A stretch of 64,000 nt of DNA from Pseudomonadota bacterium. Its GTDB lineage: Bacteria; Myxococcota; Myxococcia; Myxococcales; Myxococcaceae. Made by a program: the position numbers and the translations under genes. Below the pieces are notes generated by a model, which saw nothing but the letters and a program-made list of their open reading frames with translations, did not search any database and was not told where the DNA came from. The stretch is taken from contig JAFAAN010000083.1 in the NCBI GenBank assembly GCA_023426545.1, positions 1 to 64,000 of the forward strand. The letters are read 5' to 3'. Shown here piece by piece: positions 35,547 through 47,772 of the stretch (positions are counted from its first letter, which is position 1; every line of letters starts with the position of its first letter).

Positions 35547-37202
35547 TCAGGTGGTGATGCCGGGAATCTTCACGCCGCGCTCCCGAGCCACCTCGATGGC
35601 CTCCGGGTAGCCCGCGTCCGCGTGGCGCAGCACGCCCATGCCGGGGTCGCTGGTGAGGACGCGCTCGATGCGGCGCGCGGCCTCCGGCGTCCCGTCCGCG
35701 ACGATGACCTGGCCCGCGTGCAGCGAGTAGCCCATGCCCACGCCGCCGCCATGGTGGAAGGACACCCACGAGGCGCCGTTCACCGCGTTCACCAGCGCGT
35801 TGAGGATGGGCCAGTCCGCCACCGCGTCCGTGCCGTCCTTCATCGCCTCCGTCTCGCGGTTGGGCGACGCCACCGAGCCGCAGTCCAGGTGGTCGCGGCC
35901 GATGACGATGGGCGCCTTCACCTCGCCCTTGCGCACCAGCTCGTTGAAGGCGAGGCCCGCCTTGGCGCGCTCGCCGTAGCCCAGCCAGCAGATGCGCGAG
36001 GGCAGGCCCTGGAAGGCCACGCGCTCCTCCGCCATGTGGAGCCAGCGCTGGAGCGAGGCCTTCTGGGGGAACAGCTCGCGCACCACGCGGTCGGTGACGC
36101 GGATGTCCTCCGGGTCTCCGGAGAGCGCCACCCAGCGGAAGGGCCCCATGCCCTCGCAGAAGAGGGGGCGGATGTAGGCCGGCACGAAGCCCGGGAACTC
36201 GAAGGCGTTCTCCATGCCGCCCAGCTCGGCCTGGCCGCGCAGGTTGTTGCCGTAGTCGAAGACGTGGCTTCCGGCGGCCTGGAAGTCGTTCATCGCCTGC
36301 ACGTGCATCATCATCGACTCGCGCGCGCGCCGGACGTACGTCTCCGGGTCGCGCTGGCGCAGCTCGGCGGCGGCCTCCAGCGACAGGTCCGTGGGGATGT
36401 AGCCGTTCAGCGGGTCGTGCGCGCTGGTCTGGTCCGTGACGAGGTCCGGCTTGATGCCCCGGCGGTACAGCTCGCGGAACACCGACGCCGCGTTGCCGAT
36501 GACGGCGATGGAGCGTCCCACGCGCTGCGTCTGCGCCTCCTTCACCAGCGCCAGCGCCTCGTCCAGGTCCTTGGCGACGACGTCGAGGTAGCGCGTCTCC
36601 ACGCGGCGGCGGGCGCGGGTGGGGTCGATCTCCACGCCGAGGAACACCGCGTTGTTCATGGTGGCGGCCAGCGGCTGCGCGCCGCCCATGCCGCCGAGCC
36701 CGCCGGAGAGGATGAGCCGGCCGGCCAGGTCATCGGTGCCGAAGTGGAAGCGGCCGGCGGCGGCGAAGGTCTCGTAGGTGCCCTGGAGGATGCCCTGCGT
36801 GCCGATGTAGATCCACGAGCCCGCGGTCATCTGGCCGTACATCATCAGGCCCTTCTTCTCCAGCTCGTGGAAGTGCTCCCAGTTGGCCCAGCGGCCCACG
36901 AGGTTGGAGTTGGCGATGAGCACGCGCGGCGCGTCCGGGTGCGTGCGGAAGATGCCGACCGGCTTGCCGGACTGGACGAGCAGCGTCTCCTCGTCGCTCA
37001 GGGACTGGAGGCTCGACACGATGCGGTCGAACGACGGCCAGTCGCGGGCGGCCTTGCCGGTGCCGCCGTAGACGACGAGGTCCTCGGGGCGCTCGGCGAC
37101 GTCCGGGTCGAGGTTGTTCATCAACATCCGGAGCGCGGCCTCCTGGACCCAGCCCTTGCAGGACAGGGAGGAACCACGGGGGGCGCGGATGACGCGGGAC
37201 AT
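35547..37202 (-). CDS. hutU: Urocanate hydratase
   Basis: Second step of histidine degradation: urocanate to imidazolonepropionate, with NAD+ as tightly bound cofactor. 551 residues, the usual length. YGQMTAGSWIYIGTQGI, GGLGGMGGAQPLA (around 160), DQTSAHDPLNGY, and WVSFHHGGGVGMGYS (near 495) are the recognised urocanase motifs. First gene of the hutU-hutI pair on the minus strand. Confidence 0.96.
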   Translation of the reverse strand: MSRVIRAPRGSSLSCKGWVQEAALRMLMNNLDPDVAERPEDLVVYGGTGKAARDWPSFDRIVSSLQSLSDEETLLVQSGKPVGIFRTHPDAPRVLIANSNLVGRWANWEHFHELEKKGLMMYGQMTAGSWIYIGTQGILQGTYETFAAAGRFHFGTDDLAGRLILSGGLGGMGGAQPLAATMNNAVFLGVEIDPTRARRRVETRYLDVVAKDLDEALALVKEAQTQRVGRSIAVIGNAASVFRELYRRGIKPDLVTDQTSAHDPLNGYIPTDLSLEAAAELRQRDPETYVRRARESMMMHVQAMNDFQAAGSHVFDYGNNLRGQAELGGMENAFEFPGFVPAYIRPLFCEGMGPFRWVALSGDPEDIRVTDRVVRELFPQKASLQRWLHMAEERVAFQGLPSRICWLGYGERAKAGLAFNELVRKGEVKAPIVIGRDHLDCGSVASPNRETEAMKDGTDAVADWPILNALVNAVNGASWVSFHHGGGVGMGYSLHAGQVIVADGTPEAARRIERVLTSDPGMGVLRHADAGYPEAIEVARERGVKIPGITT

Positions 37203-37310
37203 GAACGGACTCCTAGGGTCTGGCAGACGGAAAGGCCCGGCACACTACCCGAACCGACGTGCTTCCGGGCCACCGCGATGTCTCCGTCGCGCCGCGTCGC
37301 GTCCGCCGCC

Positions 37311-38426
37311 TCACGAATGCAGCGTGTCGTCGTCCAGCTCGTCGAACCCGGGGTACTGGACGGGCCTTCGGGGGGCGGGCGGGGCTGTGATGCCTTCGTC
37401 GCGATGGACGCGAATGTCGTTGATGACCTCCTTCACTCCCAGCACGTCCCTGGCCAGCGCCTCGGTGGCGTGCCGTTCGTCCGCGCTGCGCACCACGCCG
37501 CTCAGCAGCACCACGCCGTCGCGCACCCGGATGTCCACGTCCTCCGCGTCCACCCAGCTCCGCATCAGCCCGTCACAGAGGTCCGCGAGGATTCGCTCGC
37601 TGGAGCGGCGGTAGCCGCGCGGGGCCCGGCCGCGCGGGGGCCGCATGGGCCGAGCAGGGCGGTCCATCCCGCCCTCGAAACCACCGTGCCCCAGCTCGTG
37701 GTCGTCCAGGCGCGAGCGGCTGGTGGCGTACCCGCCCCACGGCGGGGCCATGTTCTCCACGCCGGGTCCGTGCCCCGCCGGCTGTGTGCCGCCGTAGCGG
37801 ACATCCGTCTCGGCCAGGCGTCCCACGCCTCGCCATGGCCGGCCACGGTCCATGCCGCCGCCTTCGCCGGAGACGCGCTCCCGGTGCGTATCTGCTCCCC
37901 GGTAGCCAGAGGTACCACCCCGGGGGCCAGGGGCCTCGGGGCCGCCGGAGCGCTCCAGCCGCCCATGCCGGTCTCGGCCATATCCGCCCCGGGGGAGGCG
38001 CCTGTCCTCCTCGACATCCCGGAACGTGCCGCTGGGGCTGTAGCCGTGCCGACGGGCAATCCGCTCCGGGTCGAGCTCCCGTGCGCGGCGGTCCAGTTCC
38101 CGGTCCAGGTCGAAGTCACGGCCGTACTCCCGGGCGCGGTCCAGGGCGTGCGCGGCGCGGCCGTAGTCGAGGTCGTGCTCGTAGTCGCGGGCATCCCGCT
38201 CCCTGGCCGCGGCGCGGAAGTAGCGCTCGGTGTCGAACGCCCGAGGTTGCCAGTCCTCCTCCGCGTCCCAGTCAGCCCGGCGCTCAGGGCCGCGCTCGCC
38301 GCCGTGCTCGCTCCATTCGGGCGCCCGGGACGGTGGGCTTCGACGGTGCGCCTCTTCGTCCTCTCGCGCCTCCCGGGACCGCGCTCTGTCTGTCCACCGT
38401 GGGTCGTCGCCGCGTCTGCCGTTCAT
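37311..38426 (-). CDS. BON-domain protein with charged low-complexity N-terminus
   Basis: 371 residues. The C-terminal ~75 residues contain a BON domain (DLCDGLMRSWVDAEDVDIRV, GVVLLSGVV, GVKEVINDIRV, about 285-355), often found in membrane-associated proteins of the envelope. The long N-terminal part is Arg/Asp/Glu/Gly-rich with repeated ERD/RARE patterns and no fold. No signal peptide. Gene start ATG at 38426. Function unknown. Confidence 0.75.
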   Translation of the reverse strand: MNGRRGDDPRWTDRARSREAREDEEAHRRSPPSRAPEWSEHGGERGPERRADWDAEEDWQPRAFDTERYFRAAARERDARDYEHDLDYGRAAHALDRAREYGRDFDLDRELDRRARELDPERIARRHGYSPSGTFRDVEEDRRLPRGGYGRDRHGRLERSGGPEAPGPRGGTSGYRGADTHRERVSGEGGGMDRGRPWRGVGRLAETDVRYGGTQPAGHGPGVENMAPPWGGYATSRSRLDDHELGHGGFEGGMDRPARPMRPPRGRAPRGYRRSSERILADLCDGLMRSWVDAEDVDIRVRDGVVLLSGVVRSADERHATEALARDVLGVKEVINDIRVHRDEGITAPPAPRRPVQYPGFDELDDDTLHS

Positions 38427-38673
38427 CGGATGGCCTCCTGTCCTCGGGTGTCCGCCCAGGCCTCATATCTGGACGTTCGGGACCCGGCGCGGTCCTGGCA
38501 ACGCGGCCCGCCGCCGTTCGGGGCAGGGCCGGGCGGGCGGGCGCCCGGCGGGACGGGGCCCCAGTAGGAGGAGGCCGCGTTCGCAGGAGCGTTCCCGCGC
38601 GGCCGGAGCGCGGTAGAGTCGGAACCTCGCGGACGGCCGATCAACCGGCCGCAGGCTGCCCGGAGGGAGTGCC

Positions 38674-41052
<2,379 letters not shown>

Positions 41053-41067
41053 GGCGCGTGAGAGAAC

Positions 41068-43584
41068 ATGCAGCCGGTCAGTGAAGCAGGGTGGCCGGAG
41101 TCGCTCCGGCCGCTCTATGAAACGGTGGTGGGCACGCCCGTGGCGGAGGCGGTGGCCGCGTCCGCGCGGTGGCGCGAGTCCTTCGCGAGCTGGGTGCGTG
41201 GCGCCACGCTCGACGAGCGAATGCTGGCGCAGGCCGCGGCCTGGAGCCGGCTCGACGTGGGCGAGCGAACCCCTGCCGAGCTGCTGTTCCTGCTCTCGTC
41301 GTGCAGCGAGTTGCTGTGGCCCTACGCGGCGCCCCCCCAGGGCCTGCTGCCGCGCCTCATGTGGCGGCAGGAGGCGATGCTGGCCGCGCTGGTCGAGGCG
41401 GGGGACGCGGAGTCCGTCGCGCGCGTGCGGCGCGAGACGGAGGCCACCATCACCACGGTGCTGACGCGCATCCTCAAGCGCCACCCGGAGGCGCTGGGGG
41501 CGCTGGTGGGCGACGCCCCCTGTACCTTCGATGGACGGGCCCTGCGCTTCCACGGCGCGGTGGAGGTCGACCTGCGGCAGGCGCTGGGGACGGGCGCGCG
41601 GTCCATTGCCTTGCTGGAGCAGCTCCGCGCGCTCATGCCCGCGACGGCGGCGGAGGGACGGGACCGGCTGGCGGACTTCATCCGGACGCGGGCGTCGCGG
41701 CTGCCCTGGCGGGAGGCCTCGGAGGTGCTGGCCGAGCGGCTCTTCTCCCTGGCGACCTCGCCCGATGGCCGCGCCGGCCTGAGTGGCTTCCTGGCCTGCT
41801 ACCCCGCGGGGCGCAAGGAGCCGGACTGGTGCGCGAGGGCGGGGCTGCTGCTGTCGCGCACGCTGGAGACGGGCGGCCCGCCCGAGGTGGTGGAGAACCT
41901 GTGCGAGCTGCTGGCTCGCTTCGACGCGCCGCCGGTGGACGGCCTCCGCGGTGCGCTGGGCGCGCTGGTGGGGGGAGACTTCGAGGCCGCGGCGGACCTG
42001 GGGCCCGCGCGCTTCGTGCTCGACCACTGCCAGGCGACGCTGCGCAAGGGCGAGCCGGGCCTGGTGCTCACGTTGCTGTGGCTGGAGGAGCGGCTGTTCC
42101 GCGCGGCGGTGCGCAAGGGCGTGCCGGATGCCTTCGAGCGGCGCAAGCGCGCCTTGTCGAAGCTGCGGCCGGGCGCTCCGGGTTTCGAGCACCTGCACTG
42201 GCTGGCGGAGGAGTGCGCCGAGCTCTGGCCACGCTTTCTTCCGGGCGGCGTGCGGCCGGGGCTGGACGAACTGGCCGCGTGGCGGCGGGAGGTCGCCGAG
42301 CGGGTGGGCCGCAAGCCCGTGCTCCGCAAGGCGGCCATCGAGTTCTTCCTGTGGTGCGCGCCGGATGCCGCGTCGTCCGAGGCGGAGCTCACCGTGCTAG
42401 CGCTGGTCCGAACCGCCACGGACCGGCGGCAGGTGCGGCGGTTGAAGGAGCACCCCTCCTCGCGGGTCCGGCTTCGTGTGCGCACCCTACAGTCCTGGTT
42501 CCAGGGGGCGGAAGGGAAGGGTGGGGCGGCTGCCGCGATGGCGCCCTCAGCGGGCACCGGGCCCGCGACGTTGACGGAGGCCCTGCGGCACCTGCACGTG
42601 ACGCGAGCGGTGCCGCTGGGGGGCCGGACGTGGCTGCGCGACCGGGACCTGGAGGAGGCGCTGCTCGGCGCGCTCGGCCGTGTGGAGGCGGAGTTCTCCT
42701 CGCGCTATCCCGAGCGCTTCCGGGAGGACACGCCGGTGCTGGTGGCGGGGCTGTTGGAAGGACTGTCCGCCGAATTGGAGCGCGTGAAGGCGGACCTATC
42801 CGCGCTGATGGCCCAGGGGCAGACCGCGCCCCGAGAGCTGACCCTGACCCTCCTGCGCCCCGCGCGGGCGGAGCCCCTCGTACAGGGGGCGGAGGCGGTG
42901 GGAACGGCGGTGGAGCCCATGTCGCAGGCGGGGCCGCTCACGGCGGCGGAGCCCGCGCCGTTTGAGGCGAGGAACTCGGGGGAGGAGCCCGTGCCGCTTG
43001 AGGAAGGGCCTACGGGCGAGGAGCCCGTGCCGCTCACGAGGGATGAGCCCGTGCCGCTTACGGGGACGCTTACGAGGGAGGAGTCCGTGCCGTCCAAGGC
43101 TGGGCCCTCGGGATGGGAGGCCCCGCCGCCGGCCCCGGCTCGCTCCGGGGTCGAGGTCGCTTTCGTCCTCGACGTGGCCGTGGGGGACTTCCTGCGCACG
43201 CGGCGCGTGGTGTCCATGCAGGTGGTGAAGCTGGAGCAGCGCGGTGAGGGCCAGTGGCTCCCGGCGTTCAAGCTCGGGCGGGAGTACCTGGACGCGCAGC
43301 TGCTACGGACCGAAGCGGCGTTCTGCCTCTTCCTGGCGCCTCCCTTTCCACGGGCCGAGTGCTGGGTGGTGCCCTCGCGTACGGTGCGGGCGTTGATGGA
43401 GGCCCAGCGCTCGCTGTCCGGCGTGACCCGCGAGGCGGTCCAGCGCGTGGCGCGCCCGCTGTCCCACTGGCTGCTGGGAGACCTGGTCGGTCTCTGGACC
43501 GGTGATGAACGGCCCGAGGCGCTCGCCCGGCTGACCGGGACAGACGGCGCGCCCGACTTCATCGTCGAATGGCGCCTCGCCTAG
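41068..43584 (+). CDS. Large protein of unknown function, helical with repeat linker
   Basis: 838 residues, not recognised. Residues 1-620 are mainly helical with many Leu/Ala/Arg and could be a HEAT-like solenoid. Residues 640-690 carry a linker with EEPVPL or EPVPL repeated four times, then a ~150-residue globular C-terminal domain. No signal peptide or membrane segment. Its 15-bp distance from the molybdoenzyme suggests a single transcript; a chaperone-like role would be a guess. Codon use is normal. Confidence 0.7.
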   Translation: MQPVSEAGWPESLRPLYETVVGTPVAEAVAASARWRESFASWVRGATLDERMLAQAAAWSRLDVGERTPAELLFLLSSCSELLWPYAAPPQGLLPRLMWRQEAMLAALVEAGDAESVARVRRETEATITTVLTRILKRHPEALGALVGDAPCTFDGRALRFHGAVEVDLRQALGTGARSIALLEQLRALMPATAAEGRDRLADFIRTRASRLPWREASEVLAERLFSLATSPDGRAGLSGFLACYPAGRKEPDWCARAGLLLSRTLETGGPPEVVENLCELLARFDAPPVDGLRGALGALVGGDFEAAADLGPARFVLDHCQATLRKGEPGLVLTLLWLEERLFRAAVRKGVPDAFERRKRALSKLRPGAPGFEHLHWLAEECAELWPRFLPGGVRPGLDELAAWRREVAERVGRKPVLRKAAIEFFLWCAPDAASSEAELTVLALVRTATDRRQVRRLKEHPSSRVRLRVRTLQSWFQGAEGKGGAAAAMAPSAGTGPATLTEALRHLHVTRAVPLGGRTWLRDRDLEEALLGALGRVEAEFSSRYPERFREDTPVLVAGLLEGLSAELERVKADLSALMAQGQTAPRELTLTLLRPARAEPLVQGAEAVGTAVEPMSQAGPLTAAEPAPFEARNSGEEPVPLEEGPTGEEPVPLTRDEPVPLTGTLTREESVPSKAGPSGWEAPPPAPARSGVEVAFVLDVAVGDFLRTRRVVSMQVVKLEQRGEGQWLPAFKLGREYLDAQLLRTEAAFCLFLAPPFPRAECWVVPSRTVRALMEAQRSLSGVTREAVQRVARPLSHWLLGDLVGLWTGDERPEALARLTGTDGAPDFIVEWRLA

Positions 43585-43597
43585 CGAGCGCAAGCGA

Positions 43598-43618
43598 GGG
43601 AGCGCCAGCGGCGCTCCC
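43598..43618. terminator. Hairpin between convergent genes
   Basis: GGGAGCGCC-AGC-GGCGCTCCC, a perfect 9-bp stem, in the 39-bp gap between the unknown large protein and the convergent HTH gene. There is no T tract, so it may work in a different way from intrinsic terminators. Confidence 0.5.
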
Positions 43619-43623
43619 CGGCG

Positions 43624-43860
43624 TCAATCGCTCATCTCCGGCAGCTCGGGGAGCGCGTCCGGATCCAGCTTCAGGATCACGCACAGGCGCGTCAGGGTGG
43701 GAATGGTGGGCACCATGATTCCACGTTCCACCCGGGCCAGTACCTCCACGGGGATCTCCAGTTGCTCGGCGACCTCCTCCATGCCGAGCCCCGCCTCCTG
43801 GCGAGCGGCCTTCAGTGCCGCACCGAGCACCTCGGCCCTTTCCCTGCGACTCGTCGTCAT
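43624..43860 (-). CDS. Small Xre-type helix-turn-helix regulator
   Basis: 78 residues from ATG 43860. ALKAARQEAGLGMEEVAEQL, PVEVLARVERG and TLTRLCVILKLD form a complete Cro/C1-type HTH domain. No other domain. Upstream in-frame codons (to 44058) translate to a Pro/Arg-rich sequence without HTH relation, so the shorter start is used. Confidence 0.75.
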   Translation of the reverse strand: MTTSRRERAEVLGAALKAARQEAGLGMEEVAEQLEIPVEVLARVERGIMVPTIPTLTRLCVILKLDPDALPELPEMSD

Positions 43861-44125
43861 GGGCCGAGCATGACGCCTTCTTGCGTTCCCGTCATCCAAT
43901 TCACCACACGCTGGCGCGCAGGCGCATGGACGCGAACACTGCCCGGGGGCGCCAGTCTGGGACAAGCCTCCCGCGCGTCGGCGGCGAGTGTGCGGCCCAG
44001 GGGGAGGGTGGCCGAGCCGTCCCGACGTGAACAGCCTGCGCGGCAGGGGTTGCGGCATTGGCGCCGGGCGAGGGCTGTGTTAGTTCGCCCCTCCCCCGGT
44101 GTCCCGACAGAAAGAGGAGAAGCGA

Positions 44126-44533
44126 ATGGCCCGCCGTCAGGTCCGTGTCGTCGGTGCGATGCTCCAGAACGAGCAGGGGCGCTACCTCATCACCCAGCGT
44201 CCCCCCACCGCGTCGCTGCCCCTGCTGTGGGAGTTCCCCGGTGGGCGCGTGGAGGAGGGGGAGGGGGACGCAGAGGCCCTTGCCCGGGAAATCCTGGAGG
44301 AGATGGGCGTGGACGTCGACGTGCTCGGGCAGGCCATGCACACCCACCACGAGTACCCCAATTACGACATCGACTTCCGCGTCTTCCACTGCCGCCTCGC
44401 GCGGCCGACGGACGAAATCCAGCACCTGCGCGTGCATGACCACCGCTGGGTGACGCTGGAGGAGATGTCGAGCTACCGCTTCCCGGACGCGGACGCCAAG
44501 ACCCTGGCCAAGCTGCTCGACCTGGACAATTGA
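44126..44533 (+). CDS. Nudix hydrolase (MutT-like)
   Basis: 135 residues. The Nudix box is complete: G-x5-E-x7-REILEEMGV, in the stretch beginning GGRVEEGEG at about residue 38. QRPP-WEFPGG and HHEYPNYDI recall 8-oxo-dGTPases of the MutT/NUDT1 type, which would clean up oxidised nucleotides. AGAGGAGAAG sits close before the ATG. One base before the following lipoprotein start. Confidence 0.9.
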   Translation: MARRQVRVVGAMLQNEQGRYLITQRPPTASLPLLWEFPGGRVEEGEGDAEALAREILEEMGVDVDVLGQAMHTHHEYPNYDIDFRVFHCRLARPTDEIQHLRVHDHRWVTLEEMSSYRFPDADAKTLAKLLDLDN

Positions 44534-44534
44534 C

Positions 44535-45464
44535 GTGCCTCGCCGCCTCCTCTTGGTGCTGCTGGTGGGCGTCCTGGGCGCGTGCTCGCGCTCCAAGCCG
44601 CCGCCCCCCGCGGCGCCCCCTCCCGAGGCGGCGAACCAGATCCCGGCGCAGGGCATTCCGGGGTGCACGCTGTACGGCGAGCCCCAGAAGTCCGGCACCG
44701 TGCCGGACGTGTTGGCCGAGCTGTCCGGGCTCGCCGCCAGCCAGCGCCACCCCGGCGCCTTCTGGGCCCACAACGACTCCGGCAACGCCTTCGAGCTGTT
44801 CGCGATGGACGCGAAGGGCGGCATCCTCGCCCGGCTGAAGCTCACCGGGGCCGAGCCCCGCGACGTCGAGGACGTCACGGTGGGGCCCTGTGCCTCGGGC
44901 GACCCGAGCCCCTGCGTCTATCTGGCCGACATTGGCGACAACTTCGCGCGCCGCGAGCAGGTGCGGCTGTACCGGCTCCCCGAGCCGGAGGCGCTGGAGG
45001 ACGCCACGGTGCCGGTCGAGGTGCTGCCCTTCGTGTACCCGGACGGCCCGCGCGACGCGGAGTCGGTCATCATCGACGCCCGCTCTGGAAGGTTGGCCGT
45101 CATCAGCAAGTCACTGGACTCCCTGGGTGACGTCTTCGCGCTGGAGGGGCTGCGCGCTGGCACGGTCATCCAGGCGAAGAAGCTGGGCACGCTGACGGCT
45201 CCCCAGGGGATGGACCGGGCCACCACCGCGGCCTCCCTCCATGCCTCGGGGGAGCGGCTGCTGCTGCGCACCTACTCGCGGGCCTACGAGCTGCGCCGCC
45301 CGGGCGCCGCGCGGCTGGAGGACTTGTTGCAAGGACAGCTCGTCGAGGTTCCGAGCGGGAGCCAGGCTCAGGCGGAGGCCATCACCTATCTCCACGACGG
45401 CAATGGTTATTTGTTGGGGACGGAGTTCACTGGTCAACCTCTGTGGTTGATTCGGTGTCGCTGA
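44535..45464 (+). CDS. Lipoprotein, beta-propeller-like
   Basis: 309 residues from a GTG one base after the Nudix stop. Lipobox LGAC, lipidated Cys at 17, followed by a Pro-rich tether. The rest has repeats such as FWAHNDSGN, VYLADIGDNFARRE and GRLAVISKS, resembling a beta-propeller of esterase or SdiA-regulated-like type, ending TEFTGQPLWLIRCR. Substrate unknown; likely in the envelope. Confidence 0.72.
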   Translation: MPRRLLLVLLVGVLGACSRSKPPPPAAPPPEAANQIPAQGIPGCTLYGEPQKSGTVPDVLAELSGLAASQRHPGAFWAHNDSGNAFELFAMDAKGGILARLKLTGAEPRDVEDVTVGPCASGDPSPCVYLADIGDNFARREQVRLYRLPEPEALEDATVPVEVLPFVYPDGPRDAESVIIDARSGRLAVISKSLDSLGDVFALEGLRAGTVIQAKKLGTLTAPQGMDRATTAASLHASGERLLLRTYSRAYELRRPGAARLEDLLQGQLVEVPSGSQAQAEAITYLHDGNGYLLGTEFTGQPLWLIRCR

Positions 45465-45603
45465 ATCGTCGCATGCGCTCACACTTACCGTGAAGCCCGC
45501 CTGGCGGGTTGACGGTATGGCAACGGTGAACATCTTTGGCCCGCCGGGGAAGACGCCTCGCGGTCACGGTGTCCGCGCGGGCGGGGGAGGGGGAGGGTCA
45601 AGC

Positions 45604-47661
45604 GTGCCGACAATGAAGCCACAGGATTTACCGCCTGGGATGGGCCCGCGCGGAAAGAAGACAGACAAGCCAACGCCAACGGGGAGGGGCTTCAAGTTCG
45701 GTTCGCCGTTGGGGTACATCCTGCTGCTCGTCCTGGGCTTCCTGCTGTTCCGCAACGTCTTCCAGGATGCAGGTGTACGCCGCGTCAGCTACAGCCAGTT
45801 TCGGGACGCGGTGGAGGCCGGCAACTTCAGCCGGGTCCAGATTTCCAACGAGTGGGTGAAGGGCTTCCTCAAGGACACCGCGCAGCCGCCTCCCGCGGCA
45901 GAGGGGGAGCGCCCGCTGCGGGGGGAGCCCAGCGCCCTGCCGTGGATGGCGTACCGCGTGGCCGGGGACGAGGGGCTGGTGCCGCTGCTGGAGCAGAAGG
46001 GCATCCAGTTCGAGGCGGTGCCGCAGTCCGGCCTGGGCGAGGCGCTGTGGATATGGCTGTTGCCGCTGGGCCTCTTCTTCCTCTTCTGGAGCTTCATGAT
46101 GCGGCGGGTGGCCGGCGGCATTGGCCAGGGCCCGCAGAGCGTCATGAGCTTCGGGAAGACACGCGCCAAGGTGCAGGCCGAGTCCGACACCGGCGTGGGC
46201 TTCAAGGACGTGGCCGGCGTGGATGAGGCCGTGGACGAGCTGCGGGAGATCGTCGAGTTCCTCAAGACGCCGGAGAAGTTCCGCCGGCTGGGCGGGCGCA
46301 TCCCGAAAGGCGTGCTGCTGGTGGGGCCCCCGGGAACGGGCAAGACGCTGCTGGCGCGCGCCGTGGCCGGCGAGGCGGGCGTGCCCTTCTTCAGCCTGTC
46401 CGGCTCCGAGTTCGTGGAGATGTTCGTGGGCGTGGGCGCCGCGCGCGTGCGCGACCTGTTCGCCCAGGCCACCTCGAAGGCGCCCTGCATCATCTTCATC
46501 GACGAGCTGGACGCCATCGGCAAGAGCCGCAACGCGGGCGTGGCTGGCGGGCATGACGAGCGCGAGCAGACGCTCAACCAACTGCTCGCGGAGATGGACG
46601 GCTTCGACAGCCGCGCGGGCCTCATCATCCTGGCGGCGACCAACCGGCCGGAGATCCTGGACAGCGCGCTGCTGCGCCCGGGCCGCTTCGACCGGCAGGT
46701 GCTGGTGGACAGGCCGGACAAGCGTGGCCGCGAGCGGGTGCTGGAGATACACGCCAAGGGCGTGAAGCTGGGCTCGGACGTGGACCTCAAGGCCATTGCC
46801 TCGCGCACACCGGGCTTCGCGGGCGCGGACCTGGCCAACGTGGTCAACGAGGCCGCGCTGCTGGCCGCGCGCCGCAACCGCGACGCGGTGATGCGGGCGG
46901 ACTTCGAGGAGGCCATCGAGCGGGTCGTCGCCGGCCTGGAGAAGAAGAACCGCCGGATGAACGAGCGCGAGAAGGAGATCGTCGCGCACCACGAGGCGGG
47001 CCACGCGGTGGTCGGCTGGATGCTGCCCCATGCGGAGCGGGTGACGAAGGTCTCCATCATCCCGCGCGGCCTGGCGGCGCTGGGCTACACCATGTCGCTG
47101 CCGCTGGAGGACCGCTACCTCATGTCGCAGGACGAGCTGCGCGACAAGATGGCGGGGATGATGGGCGGCCGCGCCGCGGAGGAGATCTTCATCGGGGAGA
47201 TCTCCACTGGCGCCTCCAACGACATCCGCCAGGCCACGGAGATGGCCCGGCTGATGGTCCGCGACTACGGCATGAGCACGCTGGGGCCCGTGGCCCTGAG
47301 CGCCGAGCACGGCGCGGCCTTCCTCCGCTCGGCTGGCATCCCGGAGTCGCGCAGCTACTCCGAGCAGACGGCGCGGATGATCGACGAGGAGGTGCGCAAG
47401 CTCGTCAGCGAGGCGCTCGACAGGGCGCGCCAGGTGCTTACCCTCCACAAGGACAAGGCGCAGGGGCTGGCGGCGCGGCTGCTCGCCGTGGAGGTGGTGG
47501 AGGAGGACACCATGGTGGCGCTGCTGGGGCCCAAGGTGCAGGCGCAGCGTGGCCTGCTGCACCCCGAGGCCCGTCAGGTCATCTCCGCGCACCCGGTCGA
47601 TGTCGGAGGCGGGGAGGACCAGACACCGCCCACGCAGCACTCGGACACGCTCGACTCCTGA
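45604..47661 (+). CDS. ATP-dependent zinc metalloprotease FtsH (paralogue 2)
   Basis: Second FtsH homologue. From GTG 45604 (AGGG six bases upstream) it is 685 residues; ATG 45517 or GTG 45490 would add a glycine-rich stretch. Membrane segments at about residues 36-55 and 143-162; Walker A GPPGTGKT, Walker B IIFIDELD, ATNRPEILD and HHEAGHAVV are all intact. It is clearly divergent from the copy at 21 kb, with an extended N-terminus rich in Pro/Gly. Both genes have active-site residues, so both should be functional. Confidence 0.9.
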   Translation: MPTMKPQDLPPGMGPRGKKTDKPTPTGRGFKFGSPLGYILLLVLGFLLFRNVFQDAGVRRVSYSQFRDAVEAGNFSRVQISNEWVKGFLKDTAQPPPAAEGERPLRGEPSALPWMAYRVAGDEGLVPLLEQKGIQFEAVPQSGLGEALWIWLLPLGLFFLFWSFMMRRVAGGIGQGPQSVMSFGKTRAKVQAESDTGVGFKDVAGVDEAVDELREIVEFLKTPEKFRRLGGRIPKGVLLVGPPGTGKTLLARAVAGEAGVPFFSLSGSEFVEMFVGVGAARVRDLFAQATSKAPCIIFIDELDAIGKSRNAGVAGGHDEREQTLNQLLAEMDGFDSRAGLIILAATNRPEILDSALLRPGRFDRQVLVDRPDKRGRERVLEIHAKGVKLGSDVDLKAIASRTPGFAGADLANVVNEAALLAARRNRDAVMRADFEEAIERVVAGLEKKNRRMNEREKEIVAHHEAGHAVVGWMLPHAERVTKVSIIPRGLAALGYTMSLPLEDRYLMSQDELRDKMAGMMGGRAAEEIFIGEISTGASNDIRQATEMARLMVRDYGMSTLGPVALSAEHGAAFLRSAGIPESRSYSEQTARMIDEEVRKLVSEALDRARQVLTLHKDKAQGLAARLLAVEVVEEDTMVALLGPKVQAQRGLLHPEARQVISAHPVDVGGGEDQTPPTQHSDTLDS

Positions 47662-47772
47662 AGTGGGGTTGGCCGGGCGCCTGCCCTCCGGCCTTCCCGA
47701 CGCTCCTCAACACCGAGGCGTCCTGCGCCGGGCGGTGGGCGAAATTATCTTCGGGAGAAAGGAGGCGTCGCC

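Noticed and set aside
34632..38567. 1311-codon plus-strand ORF
   Set aside because: It is antisense to hutI, hutU and the BON gene, each with clear motifs; the long open frame is a by-product of high GC3.
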